The notes under the pieces were generated by a model that saw nothing but the letters and a program-made list of their open reading frames with translations, ran no database searches and was not told where the DNA came from. The position numbers and the translations under genes were made by a program. Below are positions 43,236 through 52,671 of a stretch of 64,000 nt of DNA, in pieces. Every line of letters begins with the position of its first letter. Positions within the stretch are counted from its first letter, which is position 1. This DNA is from Dyella silvae (GTDB taxonomy: Bacteria; Pseudomonadota; Gammaproteobacteria; Xanthomonadales; Rhodanobacteraceae). The stretch spans positions 1-64,000 of the forward strand of contig NZ_JAPJBQ010000010.1 in assembly GCF_026421305.1 (NCBI RefSeq), given 5' to 3'.

Positions 43236-44474
43236 TCACGCCTTCGGTTCCGGATCCAGCACCACCGGCGACAACTTCGGCAGCGTGCACTGGTACGGCT
43301 TGGTATCCGTGCTGGGGTTCTTGTAGTCGTGCGGGCCGTCGGCGTTGATCACGCCCACATCGCCGTTCTGGATGCAGAAGCGATCGCTGTCCGGCGGCAG
43401 GCCATTCACCAGCGTCTTCTCGTTGACGTAGCCGTCCCACAAAATGTCCGGGAACTTGCCGCTCAGGCCGTACACGGCCGTCTTCAGCGTCTTCAGCTTG
43501 ATGCCGTCCGGCGAATCGCCGCCGCCCTTGAAGCGGTTGTCGTAGATGAAGATGCCCTTGGGATACGGGTTGTAATCCGCCGCGACACCCTTGGTGTTGT
43601 AGTAGTTGGTCGAGAAGTAGCTGGAGATGATGACGTTGGCGGTCTGATTGTCGGCAATGTCGTTGTCGAAAATCTCCACCTTGTCGTTGGAGTTCACCAC
43701 CACGCCCGAGCCACGCGGCACACTGGCCACGGCGGCGCCCTTGGCAGCGAAATTGTCGGTGTTGTTGGCAAACACCTTGTTCTTGAACACGCGCGAACTG
43801 TGACCCGCCTGCGAGAGGTTGGGCATGTTGAACACCAGGATGCCGCCGGTGTTGTTGGTGGCGGTGTTGTCGTACACGTCGGCATTCACCGAGTTTTCGA
43901 TCTCGATGCCCGCCACGTTGTATTCGGCGCGATTGCGGCGCACCACGATGTTGTTGGACTGGCCCACGTAGATGCCGGCGTCGGAAGCGCCGATTACAAC
44001 GGAGTCTTCCACCAGCACGTTCTGCGTCTTTACGGGATACAGGCCGTAAGCGCCGTTGGTGGTCTTGGGGCCGCCGGTCCATTCCACGCGCACGCCGCGG
44101 ATGGTGATGTTCTTGCCCTGATTGATCTTGAGCGCATCGCCCTTGGTGTCTTCCAGCGCGAGGTTCTCGATGGTGAAGTCGTTGGCGTTCACCAGCAGGC
44201 CTTCAGGGCCGACCACCTGGCCCTTGAACGAGAGCACCGTCTTGTCCATGCCGGCGCCCTTGATGGTGACGCCATCCGTGCGCAGGCTCATGCCGCGTTG
44301 CAGGTGATAGTGGCCGGCCGGAATTTCGATAACGCTGCCCGGCTTGGCGTCCAGCAACTGCTGCTGGAGCTTGGCTTCGAACGAGACATCGTTGCTGCTC
44401 TGCGCCGGCGGCGCTTCCTGGCTGCAGGCGGCCAGCAGTACGGGTATGGCAAGGGCCAGAAGGGTCTTACGCAT
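43236..44474 (-). CDS. parallel beta-helix lipoprotein
   Basis: 412 residues. Lipoprotein signal MRKTLLALAIPVLLAAC (Cys17). A PGSVIEIPAGHYHLQRGMSL start and many short rungs follow (GVTIKGAGMDKTVLSF, NITIRGVRVEWTGG, NVLVEDSVVIGASDAGIYVG, NNIVVRRNRAEYNVAGIEIE), forming a right-handed parallel beta-helix. The ASDAGIYVGQS and NTGGILVFN rungs are hallmarks of the TIGR03805 family. Proteins of this fold often act on polysaccharides, but no lyase or hydrolase site is evident. The pairing with the downstream SO2930-type cytochrome is conserved in many proteobacteria. First gene of the set. Confidence 0.88.
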   Translation of the reverse strand: MRKTLLALAIPVLLAACSQEAPPAQSSNDVSFEAKLQQQLLDAKPGSVIEIPAGHYHLQRGMSLRTDGVTIKGAGMDKTVLSFKGQVVGPEGLLVNANDFTIENLALEDTKGDALKINQGKNITIRGVRVEWTGGPKTTNGAYGLYPVKTQNVLVEDSVVIGASDAGIYVGQSNNIVVRRNRAEYNVAGIEIENSVNADVYDNTATNNTGGILVFNMPNLSQAGHSSRVFKNKVFANNTDNFAAKGAAVASVPRGSGVVVNSNDKVEIFDNDIADNQTANVIISSYFSTNYYNTKGVAADYNPYPKGIFIYDNRFKGGGDSPDGIKLKTLKTAVYGLSGKFPDILWDGYVNEKTLVNGLPPDSDRFCIQNGDVGVINADGPHDYKNPSTDTKPYQCTLPKLSPVVLDPEPKA

Positions 44475-44731
44475 GGTCGCTTTCTCCCCATTAGCAGCGG
44501 TATGCATGACCTATCCACTGTCATGGAATGCAACCGTGGTGGGGAGGGCGGGAGCTGCGGGGAAGGGGGGCAAAGCGGCCAGCGTGGGCAGGGTATGACT
44601 AGCGGCACCCCGCTTTATGGGAGCCTTTGGGACCTGCGTCTTCGCAGGCTCTTGCGGTGATGGACGCGCCGCTTACGGCACGGGGCGCTGGTGGCACCCC
44701 CGGATGCCAATCGCCGGCCGTTGGCCTCTGC

Positions 44732-45400
44732 CTACTTCCATTTTACTGAGGCGAGCAAGTCAGACAGCCCAAGCCACAGCAGCTGCATGCCAATGCAGAA
44801 CGTGACGAGCGCAAACAGGCGCATCACGATTTTGGTGCGCACGCTACCCAGAAAGTGCTCAAGCGTGCCGGCAAAGCGCATGCAGGCGTAGATGCTGGCG
44901 CAAAGCACCATCAGCGCCAGGGCGACGCCCGCGAAATGCGCGGCGGACAACCCTTCTCGCGGCGTGCTGCTGCCTAGTGCGATGGCGACTGAAATGGAGC
45001 CGGGGCCAACCATGAGCGGCAGGGTCAGCGGATAGAACGCTTTGGACTCGAGTGACCCCGTGGCGGGGGTGGCCTGGATCTCCTGCGTTTTGTCGGCGAT
45101 GTCATCGTCATCGGGTTTCTGCAACAGATTCCAACCCGCCACGGCGATGATCAACCCACCGGATACACGCAGCACCGGTATGGAGATGCCGAAGAAGGTG
45201 AGCACATAAGCGCCCATCAGCAGCGACACCAGCAGAATGACAAAGCTGTTGGTCGTGATGCGCCAGGCGAGATCCGTGCGTTCTGCCGGCGTGGCGTTGG
45301 GCACCATGCTCAGCACGATGAATGCCGACCCGATCGGGTTGATGATGGGGAACAGGCCGGTGATGAGCAGCAGGGCGGTCTGGGTGAAGTCTTTCAGCAT
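44732..45400 (-). CDS. MarC family membrane protein
   Basis: 222 residues with six hydrophobic helices. The family motifs are LFPIINPIGSAFIVLSM near the N-terminus, LRVSGGLIIAVAGWNLL and FYPLTLPLMVGPGSISVAIAL in the middle. MarC proteins (NAAT group) were once linked to multiple antibiotic resistance; the transported substrate is generally unknown. The ATG giving MLKDFTQTA is preferred over a start 37 codons upstream that adds a polar, non-family segment. Its neighbours are unrelated. Confidence 0.92.
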   Translation of the reverse strand: MLKDFTQTALLLITGLFPIINPIGSAFIVLSMVPNATPAERTDLAWRITTNSFVILLVSLLMGAYVLTFFGISIPVLRVSGGLIIAVAGWNLLQKPDDDDIADKTQEIQATPATGSLESKAFYPLTLPLMVGPGSISVAIALGSSTPREGLSAAHFAGVALALMVLCASIYACMRFAGTLEHFLGSVRTKIVMRLFALVTFCIGMQLLWLGLSDLLASVKWK

Positions 45401-45650
45401 GGCGTGTGGGTTCCCATAAGTGCCTGCTGCGGGCCCGCCATAGGGGCGAAGCGTGCGACCCGGCGCAGCATCGGCAGAACAGCCAGAAGAGATCATGTCT
45501 GGAAGCGGCAAACTATCACGCAGTTTCCGTGATGACGGCCCCGCCCGGTGCCGTTATGACGTCGTCTTTCGCCGAAACCTGATGGCGGATGATGCCTGGG
45601 GTTTCTCCGTTCTTTGCGGCTGCTTGCTGCCAGCCACACGTGTCAGCTTT

Positions 45651-46733
45651 TCAGGCCGCGTGCTGGCGCGCGCTGCGAGGCGGCATGCCGGTCCACCGCT
45701 TGAATGCTCGGCGGAATTCGCGCGGATCGCTGAAGCCGATTTCCAGCCCGATTTCCGCCACGCTCAGCGTGCCACCGTGCAGCAGTTCCAATGCGCGTTC
45801 GGCGCGCACGCGGTCGTGAATCTCGCGAAAGATGCGGCCACCTTCGGCCAGACGACGGCGCAAAGAGCGCTCGCTCATGTTGAGCATGCGTGCTACGTCG
45901 GGCAGGCGCGGCTGATGGCGCAGGTGACTGCGAAGCAGGCGTTCGACCGAAGCGACAATTTCCTGCTGCACGCCATTGGCATCGTGCTGCTGGTTGCACA
46001 GCGCCAGCGCCTGTTGCGCGGTCAGCGGGTTGTGCGTGGGCAGCGGGTGTTGGAGCCACTGTACGTCGAGAAGAATGCGGTTGTAGCGGGCGCCAAACAC
46101 CAGCTCGCACCGAAAGTAGTCGGCATAGGCCTGGGCGTGCGCGGGGCGTGCGTAGGTCAGCTCGAGCCGGGACGGGTTGAAGCCCGGGCCAAGTAGTTCG
46201 CGCGCGATGGCCAGCGAACTGGAGAACAGTTCTTCGCAAAGAAACGGCAGCAGTGGCGCGTCGTTGAAGCGCGGCCAGGCGGCCAGTGCCACTTCGCGCG
46301 GCCCGGCCACTTCAAAGCTCACATCGAGCAGGCTGCCGCTGACGCGATGATGATTGATGCCCACTTGCATGGCCTCGCCAAAGGTAGCCGAGGTCATCAT
46401 GGCCAGGCCGAGCAGGCCAAAGCTGCCCAACGTTTCCACCCGGCCTACGGCCAACCCCAGACCTGCCTCGCCGGTGGTCTGCAGGGCGCGCCGGATCACC
46501 GAGCGGGCCTGCCGGTAGGACACGCGGAGGGTGGGATCGTTGAGCTGCTCGCGGGTCAGGCCCGAGCCGGCGAACCAGCCGTCGCAGCGCAGGCCGCGCG
46601 ACAGGGCCAGCTGGGTCAGGTGGACGAGGATGTTGGGTGGCGTTTCGGCAGCAGTAAAACGCGCGTCGGCGCCAAGCGCCGTCGCGGTGGTGTCGTCGAT
46701 TGGATGGCCAGATACGGCCGCCATGGACGTCAT
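45651..46733 (-). CDS. AraC-family transcriptional regulator
   Basis: 360 residues. An N-terminal arabinose-binding-like domain of the OruR/VirS type (about residues 35-220; GLLGLAMMTSATFGEAM and LRVSYRQARSVIRRA) is followed by a C-terminal AraC HTH domain: PRLPDVARMLNMSERSLRRRLAEGG and the second helix VAEIGLEIGFSDPREFRRAFKRWTG, ending PPRSAR. A regulator of this type usually responds to a small organic molecule and acts on adjacent genes. The phosphatase-like gene 132 bases away is divergent from it, which makes that gene a candidate target. Confidence 0.92.
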   Translation of the reverse strand: MTSMAAVSGHPIDDTTATALGADARFTAAETPPNILVHLTQLALSRGLRCDGWFAGSGLTREQLNDPTLRVSYRQARSVIRRALQTTGEAGLGLAVGRVETLGSFGLLGLAMMTSATFGEAMQVGINHHRVSGSLLDVSFEVAGPREVALAAWPRFNDAPLLPFLCEELFSSSLAIARELLGPGFNPSRLELTYARPAHAQAYADYFRCELVFGARYNRILLDVQWLQHPLPTHNPLTAQQALALCNQQHDANGVQQEIVASVERLLRSHLRHQPRLPDVARMLNMSERSLRRRLAEGGRIFREIHDRVRAERALELLHGGTLSVAEIGLEIGFSDPREFRRAFKRWTGMPPRSARQHAA

Positions 46734-46865
46734 TCTGCGTGCTCTCCCTCACCCCCGGCACCGGAAAAGCCCGACACCGACTTGATCTATATCATGGCGG
46801 CCAGCCCGTCGCTTCATGCAATGCACCACGGTTCATATCCCGGACCCTGCCTGCGGAGAACGTAC

Positions 46866-47672
46866 ATGAACGAGGTTCTGTCCCCACCCCGCTGTATGGC
46901 GGCGCTGATCCTGGCGCTGGCGATGGCCGGTTGTGCACCGGTGCAGACATCGCCCGGCCATGCTCCGAACACCGCCGCGGCCGCCCCGGTTCCCCTGCGA
47001 ACGGCCGAGCTGCTGCCAGCCGCGCCCAAGGCCGGGTCGCCACGCTATGAGGCCGACCGCGAGGTGTTCCGCGCCACGCGCCAGCTTGAGGGCACGCCGC
47101 GTTGGACACTGGCCCAGCAGGACGTGGACTACGCCACGCCGAAACTGATGGCGGACTTCAGCTGCGCGATGGGCGTACCGCTGAATGCCGCGACCTTGCC
47201 GCATCTGGCCGCACTGGTGGATCTGACGAGCCAGGCTGCCGATGCGTCCACCGGCCCTGCCAAGCAGGCCAATCAGCGGCAGCGGCCGTTCCTGATTGAT
47301 CAGGGGGCGGTCTGCCAGTCGACGGCGCAGCTTGCCCGCAGCTTCGATTACCCTTCGGGTCATGCCACGCGAGGTTGGGCGGTGGGGCTGGTGCTGACGG
47401 AGCTGGCGCCGGATCGCGCTACCGACCTGCTGTTGCGGGCACGCGCCTATGGCGACAGCCGCGTGGTGTGCGGCGCGCACAACCTCAGTGCCATCGAGGC
47501 GGGTGTGATGAACGGCGCGGCCGTGGTGGCGACGTTGCACGCCTCGGATGCGTTTCAGGAAGACCTGGCGGCTGCGCGTTCGGAGCTGGCGGATTACCGC
47601 AAGTCAGCGCTTTCGAACGCGGGGACGCAATGCAGCGCGGAGCGTGCGTTGATTGAGGTGACGCCTTATTGA
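46866..47672 (+). CDS. class A acid phosphatase-like (PAP2) lipoprotein
   Basis: 268 residues. Lipoprotein signal MNEVLSPPRCMAALILALAMAGC. The PAP2 phosphatase motifs are KQANQRQRP (motif 1), PSGHATRGW (motif 2, catalytic His) and SRVVCGAHNLSAIEAG (motif 3). In class A acid phosphatases (PhoN) motif 3 is SRx5Hx3D; here the final Asp is Ala, with Glu two residues later. The His nucleophile remains. A GGAGA ribosome-binding site precedes the ATG. The gene is divergent from the AraC regulator. Likely a periplasmic phosphomonoesterase with altered activity. Confidence 0.85.
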   Translation: MNEVLSPPRCMAALILALAMAGCAPVQTSPGHAPNTAAAAPVPLRTAELLPAAPKAGSPRYEADREVFRATRQLEGTPRWTLAQQDVDYATPKLMADFSCAMGVPLNAATLPHLAALVDLTSQAADASTGPAKQANQRQRPFLIDQGAVCQSTAQLARSFDYPSGHATRGWAVGLVLTELAPDRATDLLLRARAYGDSRVVCGAHNLSAIEAGVMNGAAVVATLHASDAFQEDLAAARSELADYRKSALSNAGTQCSAERALIEVTPY

Positions 47673-47725
47673 GGGTGGTTTTGAAAGGATAGTGCAGGCT
47701 ATCTAACGACTCTCACGTTTACGCT

Positions 47726-47753
47726 CGTCATCCCAGCTTTCGCTGGGATGACG
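47726..47753. repeat. REP-like hairpin
   Basis: CGTCATCCCAGC / TTTC / GCTGGGATGACG, a perfect 12-base stem between convergent genes. Possibly also a terminator. Confidence 0.8.
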
Positions 47754-47765
47754 ATGAGGGCGGAT

Positions 47766-48500
47766 TTACCTTGAGGTACTCGTGGCTTTCCACTGTTCAA
47801 CCCAGATGGTGAGATCTGTTAGCCGTTTGGACGGCTCATCGCGCATCGACATCCCCACCGCCGCGCCAGCAACGTGTCCGGACGGATCGATCAGCATCAG
47901 CGTGGGATAGATGCCCACGCCGATGGTATCCGTGAGCGCCGTGCCGTCATGCAACACCCGCCATGTCAGACCACGCTCGCTCACAAAGCGTTGCGCCGTG
48001 GCGGCATCTTCATAGGTGATCGCCACGAAGTTCATGTCGCCGTGCTCACGTGCATAGGCGTTGAGTGTCGGCACTTCGGCGATGCATGGCGCGCAGTCGG
48101 CGAAGAAAAAGCTCACCAGGGTATAGCGGCCGTTGAAATCGCTCAGTCGCCGCACGCCACCCTGCAGGGATGGCAACTCGAACGGTGGGAAGGCATCGCC
48201 GCGCTTGAAGGAGAAGCGTCCGGGTTGCCCTTCAGTGGCTCCGGGTGCTCGCAGGCGAAGCAGTGCTGCGTGTGCCTGGCTGTCCTTGGTGATGCTGAAG
48301 CTCCGCCCTTCGCCTAGTTGCTGCGCGAACGCCGGGTAATCCAGTGGCTTGCCCGCCGCGTCCAGATAGCGCAACTGAGGTGACGCACCAAGGTGCAGGC
48401 TGGCGGCGAAACGCTGTTCGCCGTCGTCCGCGGATGCCGCATGCAACGGCGCCATCAGCGCCAAGGTCAGCAGGCAGCCAAGCAGCACGGTGCGTCGCAT
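47766..48500 (-). CDS. TlpA-like thioredoxin-fold protein
   Basis: 244 residues from the ATG preceded by GGAGG. The signal peptide (RRTVLLGCLLTLALMAPLHA) indicates export. A unique N-terminal part (about 25-105) is followed by a thioredoxin fold: FPPFELPSLQGGVRRLSDFNG, then FFFADCAPCIAEVPTL with a CxxC (CAPC), and GIYPTLMLIDPSGHV with cis-Pro. TlpA/ResA-type proteins reduce disulfides or apocytochromes. It lies downstream of putA, separated from it by a terminator hairpin. Confidence 0.85.
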   Translation of the reverse strand: MRRTVLLGCLLTLALMAPLHAASADDGEQRFAASLHLGASPQLRYLDAAGKPLDYPAFAQQLGEGRSFSITKDSQAHAALLRLRAPGATEGQPGRFSFKRGDAFPPFELPSLQGGVRRLSDFNGRYTLVSFFFADCAPCIAEVPTLNAYAREHGDMNFVAITYEDAATAQRFVSERGLTWRVLHDGTALTDTIGVGIYPTLMLIDPSGHVAGAAVGMSMRDEPSKRLTDLTIWVEQWKATSTSR

Positions 48501-48516
48501 GAAACCTCCGGGCATG

Positions 48517-48545
48517 AAAAAGGCCGGCGCTTTCGCGCCGGCCTT
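48517..48545 (-). terminator. intrinsic terminator between putA and the tlpA-like gene
   Basis: Arms AAAGGCCGGCGC and GCGCCGGCCTTT around TTTC, with a T run on the minus strand. It starts 10 bases after the putA stop codon and ends about 8 bases before the ribosome-binding site of the next gene. Confidence 0.85.
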
Positions 48546-48555
48546 TCTGGTGCGA

Positions 48556-51500
48556 TTACTCGCCGATCGTCAGCAACGACGCGTTGCCACCCGCCGCCGT
48601 GGTGTTGATGGTGAGCGTGCGCTCACCGGCAAAACGCAGCAGGTAGTGCGGGCCGCCGGCCTTCGGGCCGGTGCCGGACAGGCCTTCGCCGCCGAACGGC
48701 TGCACGCCGACCACGGCACCGATCTGGTTGCGGTTGACGTAGCAGTTGCCCACGCGTGCGTGGCTCTGGATGTAGTCCACCGTGTCGTTGATGCGACTGT
48801 GGATGCCCAGCGTGAGGCCGTAACCGGTGGCGTTGATCGAATCGACCACCTTGCCCAGCTCGTCGCCCTTCCAGCGGATGACGTGAAGCACCGGGCCGAA
48901 GATTTCGCGCGTCAGCGTCGACAGGCCCGGGATTTCATAGGCGCGCGGCGCGAAGAACGTGCCGTTGCCCGTAGCTCCCGCGTCGAGCGCCACTTCGCCG
49001 ATCTTCTTCGCTTCCTTGTCCATGCGCGCAGCATGGTCAACGAGGATCTTCTTGGCGTCTTCGTCGATCACCGGGCCGACGTCGGTCGAGAGCTGGCCCG
49101 GATCACCGACCTTCAGTTCGGCCATGGCACCGGCGAGCATCGCGCAGACCTTATCGGCGATGTCTTCCTGCACGAACAGCACGCGCGCGGCGGAGCAGCG
49201 CTGGCCGGCGGACTGGAAGGCGGAGGAGATGACGTCCTTGACGATCTGCTCCGGCAGCGCGGAGGAGTCGGCGATCATCGCGTTCTGGCCGCCGGTTTCG
49301 GCAACGAGTGCGGCGATCGGCGCATTGCGCGCGGCGAGCGAACGGTTGATCGCCCAGGCGGTTTCGGTGGAGCCGGTAAAGGCCACGCCCGCGACGCGCG
49401 GATCCTTGGTGAGTGCGGCACCGACGGTGGCGCCATCACCCGGGAGGTACTGCAGCACGTCAGCCGGCACGCCAGCGTCGTGCAGCAACTTCACGGCGGC
49501 GTAGCCGATCAGGCTGGTCTGTTCCGCGGGCTTGGCGATCACGCTGTTGCCGGCGGCGAGCGCGGCGCTGACCTGGCCCAGGAAGATCGCCAGCGGGAAG
49601 TTCCACGGGCTGATGCAGACGAACACGCCACGGCCGTTGAGGAAGAGCTGGTTGCTCTCGCCTGTCGGGCCTGGCAGCTGTTCCGGATGGCCAAACAGGC
49701 GGCGCGCCATGGTGGCGTAGTAACGCAGGAAGTCGGCCGCTTCGCGGATTTCAGCGATGGCATCCGGCAGGCTCTTGCCGGCTTCGCGCACGCACAGTGC
49801 GATGAACTCGCCACGGCGCGCTTCCAACTGCTCGGCAGCGTGCTCGAGGATGGCGGCGCGGCTGGCGGCCGGCAGGCGATCCCACTGGTGATGCGCGGCG
49901 ACGGCATTGGCCAGCGCCTTGTCGACGGTGGCGCTGTCGGCCGAGACGTAGCTGCCCACGACCTGGCGGCGATCGGCCGGGTTGGTCACCTGCACGGTGG
50001 CGCCGGTGCTCTTGGCGCCCGGCACCAGCGGCTCGGCGGTCCAGGGACCGTTCTTGCTCTGGATCGCCTCGGCGAGGGCCTTCAGTTCGTTGTCGTTGGA
50101 GAAGTTGACGCCCATGGAATTCTTCCGCAGTTCACCGTAGAGATTCACCGGCAGGGGGATGCGCGGGTGAGGGATAGAGGCAAAGGAGCGCACGGTCTCG
50201 CACGGATCGGCGACCAGTTCGCGCACCGGCAGGCTTTCGTCGACCACGCGGTTGACGAAGCTGGTGTTGGCGCCGTTTTCCAGCAGGCGGCGCACGAGGT
50301 AGGGCAGCAGGTCTTCATGCGTGCCCACCGGCGCGTACACGCGGCACGGCACGTTGAGGTTCTGTTTGCCGATCACTTCGGCGTAGAGGTCCGTGCCCAT
50401 GCCATGAAGGCGCTGGTTTTCGTACGGACGACCCTGTGCCAGGTGATACACGGCGGCGATGGTGTGCGCGTTGTGCGTGGCGAACTGCGGATAGATCAGT
50501 TCCACGCCGGCATCGAACAGCTTGCGTGCGCACGCGAGGTAGGACACGTCGGTGTTCGGCTTGCGCGTATACACCGGGTAACCGCCGAGGCCGTTTTCCT
50601 GCGCGCGCTTCACTTCCGCGTCCCAGTACGCGCCCTTCACCAGGCGCACGTACCAGCGGCGGCCGGAGGCGCGCGCGGTTTCGATCAGCCAGTCGATGAC
50701 GAACGGCGTGCGCTTGGCATACGCCTGCACCACGATGCCCAGACCATTCCAGCCTTCCAGCGAGGGGTGCGCGAACACATCGCCGATGATGTCGAGCGAG
50801 AGTTCGAGACGATCGGCTTCTTCCGCGTCGACGGAAAGCGCGATGCCTTGCTTCATCGCCAGCTGCGACAGCTCCAGCAGCTTGGCGGTGAGATCCCGGC
50901 GGGCGATCTCGCGCTTGGCCACTTCGTAGCGCGGATGCAGCGCGGAGAGCTTCACCGAGATCGACGGCGCATCGGTGTGGTTGGCGAACGGGCCGCGCGA
51001 ACCGATCGAGGCGATCGCGTTGCGGTAATCCTGCTGGTAACGCTCGGCGGTTTCGCTGGTGAGCGCGGATTCGCCCAGCATGTCGTAGGAGTAGCGGTAA
51101 ACCGCGTATTCCTTCTGCGCACAGCGGTCCAGCGCCTCGCTGATGGTCTGACCCATCACGAACTGGTGACCCATGATGCGCATCGCCTGACGCACGGCCA
51201 GACGAATCGCCGGCTCACCCGCGCGGCCAACCAGGCGGCGCAGCGCGCCGGTGAAGTCGTGGCGGGTGTCTTCGGCGAGGTTCACCAGCTTGCCGGTGAG
51301 CATCAGGCCCCAGGTGGAGGCGTTGACGAACAGCGACTCGCTCTGGCCGAGATGCTTCTTCCAGTTTGCATCGCCCAGCTTGTCGCGGATCAGCTTGTCT
51401 GCGGTGCCCTTGTCGGGAATACGCAGCAGCGCTTCGGCCACGCACATCAGCAGCACGCCTTCTTCCGACGAAAGGTCGTACTGGCGCATGAAGGATTCGA

Positions 51501-51711
51501 CGGCGCTCTGATCCTTGGCGCGCGCACGCACACGCGTCACCAGATCGGCGGCGAGATCGATCACCTTTTCACGCTCGGCGGGCGGCAGCGTGGCCTGCGC
51601 CAGCAGATCGTTGACCGCTTCGGTTTCGTCGCGCAGCCAGTTGGCGGTGATGCGCGCGCGTGCCGGTTCGATGCCGGTCGGCAGTTCGGGGCTGAGAATA
51701 GGCTGAGTCAC
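48556..51711 (-). CDS. putA: bifunctional proline/P5C dehydrogenase
   Basis: About 1051 residues. The proline dehydrogenase barrel (about 110-460) has SVKLSALHPRYEVAKRE, LRLVKGAYWDAEVKRA-type and YPQFATHNAHT motifs. The P5C dehydrogenase domain (about 520-1010) has PWNFPLAIFLGQVSAALAAG, AETGGQNAMI (Glu) and SAGQRCSAARVL (Cys). It lacks the N-terminal ribbon-helix-helix domain of E. coli PutA and is of the short type. It oxidises proline to glutamate, feeding electrons to quinone and NAD. The GTG start (MTQPILSPELPTGIE) is chosen because upstream codons look non-coding. A terminator follows. Confidence 0.95.
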   Translation of the reverse strand: MTQPILSPELPTGIEPARARITANWLRDETEAVNDLLAQATLPPAEREKVIDLAADLVTRVRARAKDQSAVESFMRQYDLSSEEGVLLMCVAEALLRIPDKGTADKLIRDKLGDANWKKHLGQSESLFVNASTWGLMLTGKLVNLAEDTRHDFTGALRRLVGRAGEPAIRLAVRQAMRIMGHQFVMGQTISEALDRCAQKEYAVYRYSYDMLGESALTSETAERYQQDYRNAIASIGSRGPFANHTDAPSISVKLSALHPRYEVAKREIARRDLTAKLLELSQLAMKQGIALSVDAEEADRLELSLDIIGDVFAHPSLEGWNGLGIVVQAYAKRTPFVIDWLIETARASGRRWYVRLVKGAYWDAEVKRAQENGLGGYPVYTRKPNTDVSYLACARKLFDAGVELIYPQFATHNAHTIAAVYHLAQGRPYENQRLHGMGTDLYAEVIGKQNLNVPCRVYAPVGTHEDLLPYLVRRLLENGANTSFVNRVVDESLPVRELVADPCETVRSFASIPHPRIPLPVNLYGELRKNSMGVNFSNDNELKALAEAIQSKNGPWTAEPLVPGAKSTGATVQVTNPADRRQVVGSYVSADSATVDKALANAVAAHHQWDRLPAASRAAILEHAAEQLEARRGEFIALCVREAGKSLPDAIAEIREAADFLRYYATMARRLFGHPEQLPGPTGESNQLFLNGRGVFVCISPWNFPLAIFLGQVSAALAAGNSVIAKPAEQTSLIGYAAVKLLHDAGVPADVLQYLPGDGATVGAALTKDPRVAGVAFTGSTETAWAINRSLAARNAPIAALVAETGGQNAMIADSSALPEQIVKDVISSAFQSAGQRCSAARVLFVQEDIADKVCAMLAGAMAELKVGDPGQLSTDVGPVIDEDAKKILVDHAARMDKEAKKIGEVALDAGATGNGTFFAPRAYEIPGLSTLTREIFGPVLHVIRWKGDELGKVVDSINATGYGLTLGIHSRINDTVDYIQSHARVGNCYVNRNQIGAVVGVQPFGGEGLSGTGPKAGGPHYLLRFAGERTLTINTTAAGGNASLLTIGE

Positions 51712-52162
51712 AGGGTTTTTTAGCCGAAACGTTGGTGGGGCGGGGAATCGCGGGATTGTACGCGCGGGGGCTGGCGCACGCATCCGTATGGGGTGTTGCG
51801 GTGCGGCAAGGGTGCTCGCCACACATATATATGTGGGCGAGAAGCAGCGCCGGGGCGCGGGCGGGTCATCAGGGGGTGAGATGGCCGCCGGGCAGCGACA
51901 TGCTGAGACGACGGTGATGACAGGGATGTGGCAAACCGTCGCACCCTGGGCGCAGGTCCGCGCGGCATCGCAAGGCGTGTGCGTTAGTGGCGGCCCAAAC
52001 CCATGACGTGCAACACAAACGCGCGTCAGTGCACCTTCGACACGCGCTCCAGCGCACGAAACTTCCTGTTCATCCCTGCTTCAAATCAAGCATCTGCGTC
52101 ATTCTTGCTCATCGACGCCATCGCGGCCTATCATGCCTGCGTTCCAGGCACGCCGGGTTCTC

Positions 52163-52648
52163 ATGATCGTGCTTCGACCAGCTGTTGCCGGCTTGCCGTG
52201 CGTAACGATGTGGCTCAAGCCCAATCGTTCCCTCAGCCACCGCGACCTGCGTCGATTGATCGGAGTACTGGCGGCGCTGGCATTGACGACGGCCGTGCTG
52301 GGGGCGTGGCAGGGGAATGTGTTCGCTCCGCTGTTCGCACTGGTCGAGTCCTCCGCGGTGGCTTTCGCCCTAGGCGTGGCCTGGCGGGCCGGCGACCGCA
52401 GCGAGCGCATCACCCTCGACGAATCGTCGCTGGAGGTGCAATCCCTGCCAGGTCGGCGCAGTGCGCGCTTCCAGACGTATTGGGTGCGCGTGCAGCTGCG
52501 GTCCGAAGGGGGAAGAGAACGTCTGCTGCTGGTGTCGCACGGAAGGGAGCTGGAAATCGGGGCTTTTCTCGGGGGAGAGGAGCGTGCCGAGCTGTCAAGG
52601 AAACTCGAGGTGTTGCTGATGGCACTCAACCAGAGGCAACGCAGGTAG
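52163..52648 (+). CDS. DUF2244-family membrane protein
   Basis: 161 residues. KPNRSLSHRDLRRLIGVLAALALTTA and a second helix (VFAPLFALVESSAVAFALGVAW) form a two-helix hairpin; a soluble C-terminal half reads ERITLDESSLEVQSLPGR and FQTYWVRVQLRSEGGRE. This matches the DUF2244 family, often found immediately upstream of cytochrome c oxidase genes, as here. Its role may be in oxidase assembly (inference). The start is uncertain; ATG 52133 is also in frame. Confidence 0.8.
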   Translation: MIVLRPAVAGLPCVTMWLKPNRSLSHRDLRRLIGVLAALALTTAVLGAWQGNVFAPLFALVESSAVAFALGVAWRAGDRSERITLDESSLEVQSLPGRRSARFQTYWVRVQLRSEGGRERLLLVSHGRELEIGAFLGGEERAELSRKLEVLLMALNQRQRR

Positions 52649-52671
52649 GTTCAACAAAGGTGCATCACGAC

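Noticed and set aside
48490-51723. Open frame of more than 1000 codons on the + strand opposite putA
   Set aside because: It mirrors the GC-rich codon pattern of putA, has no family-like motif and repeats Val/Gly/Ala/His/Arg without structure.
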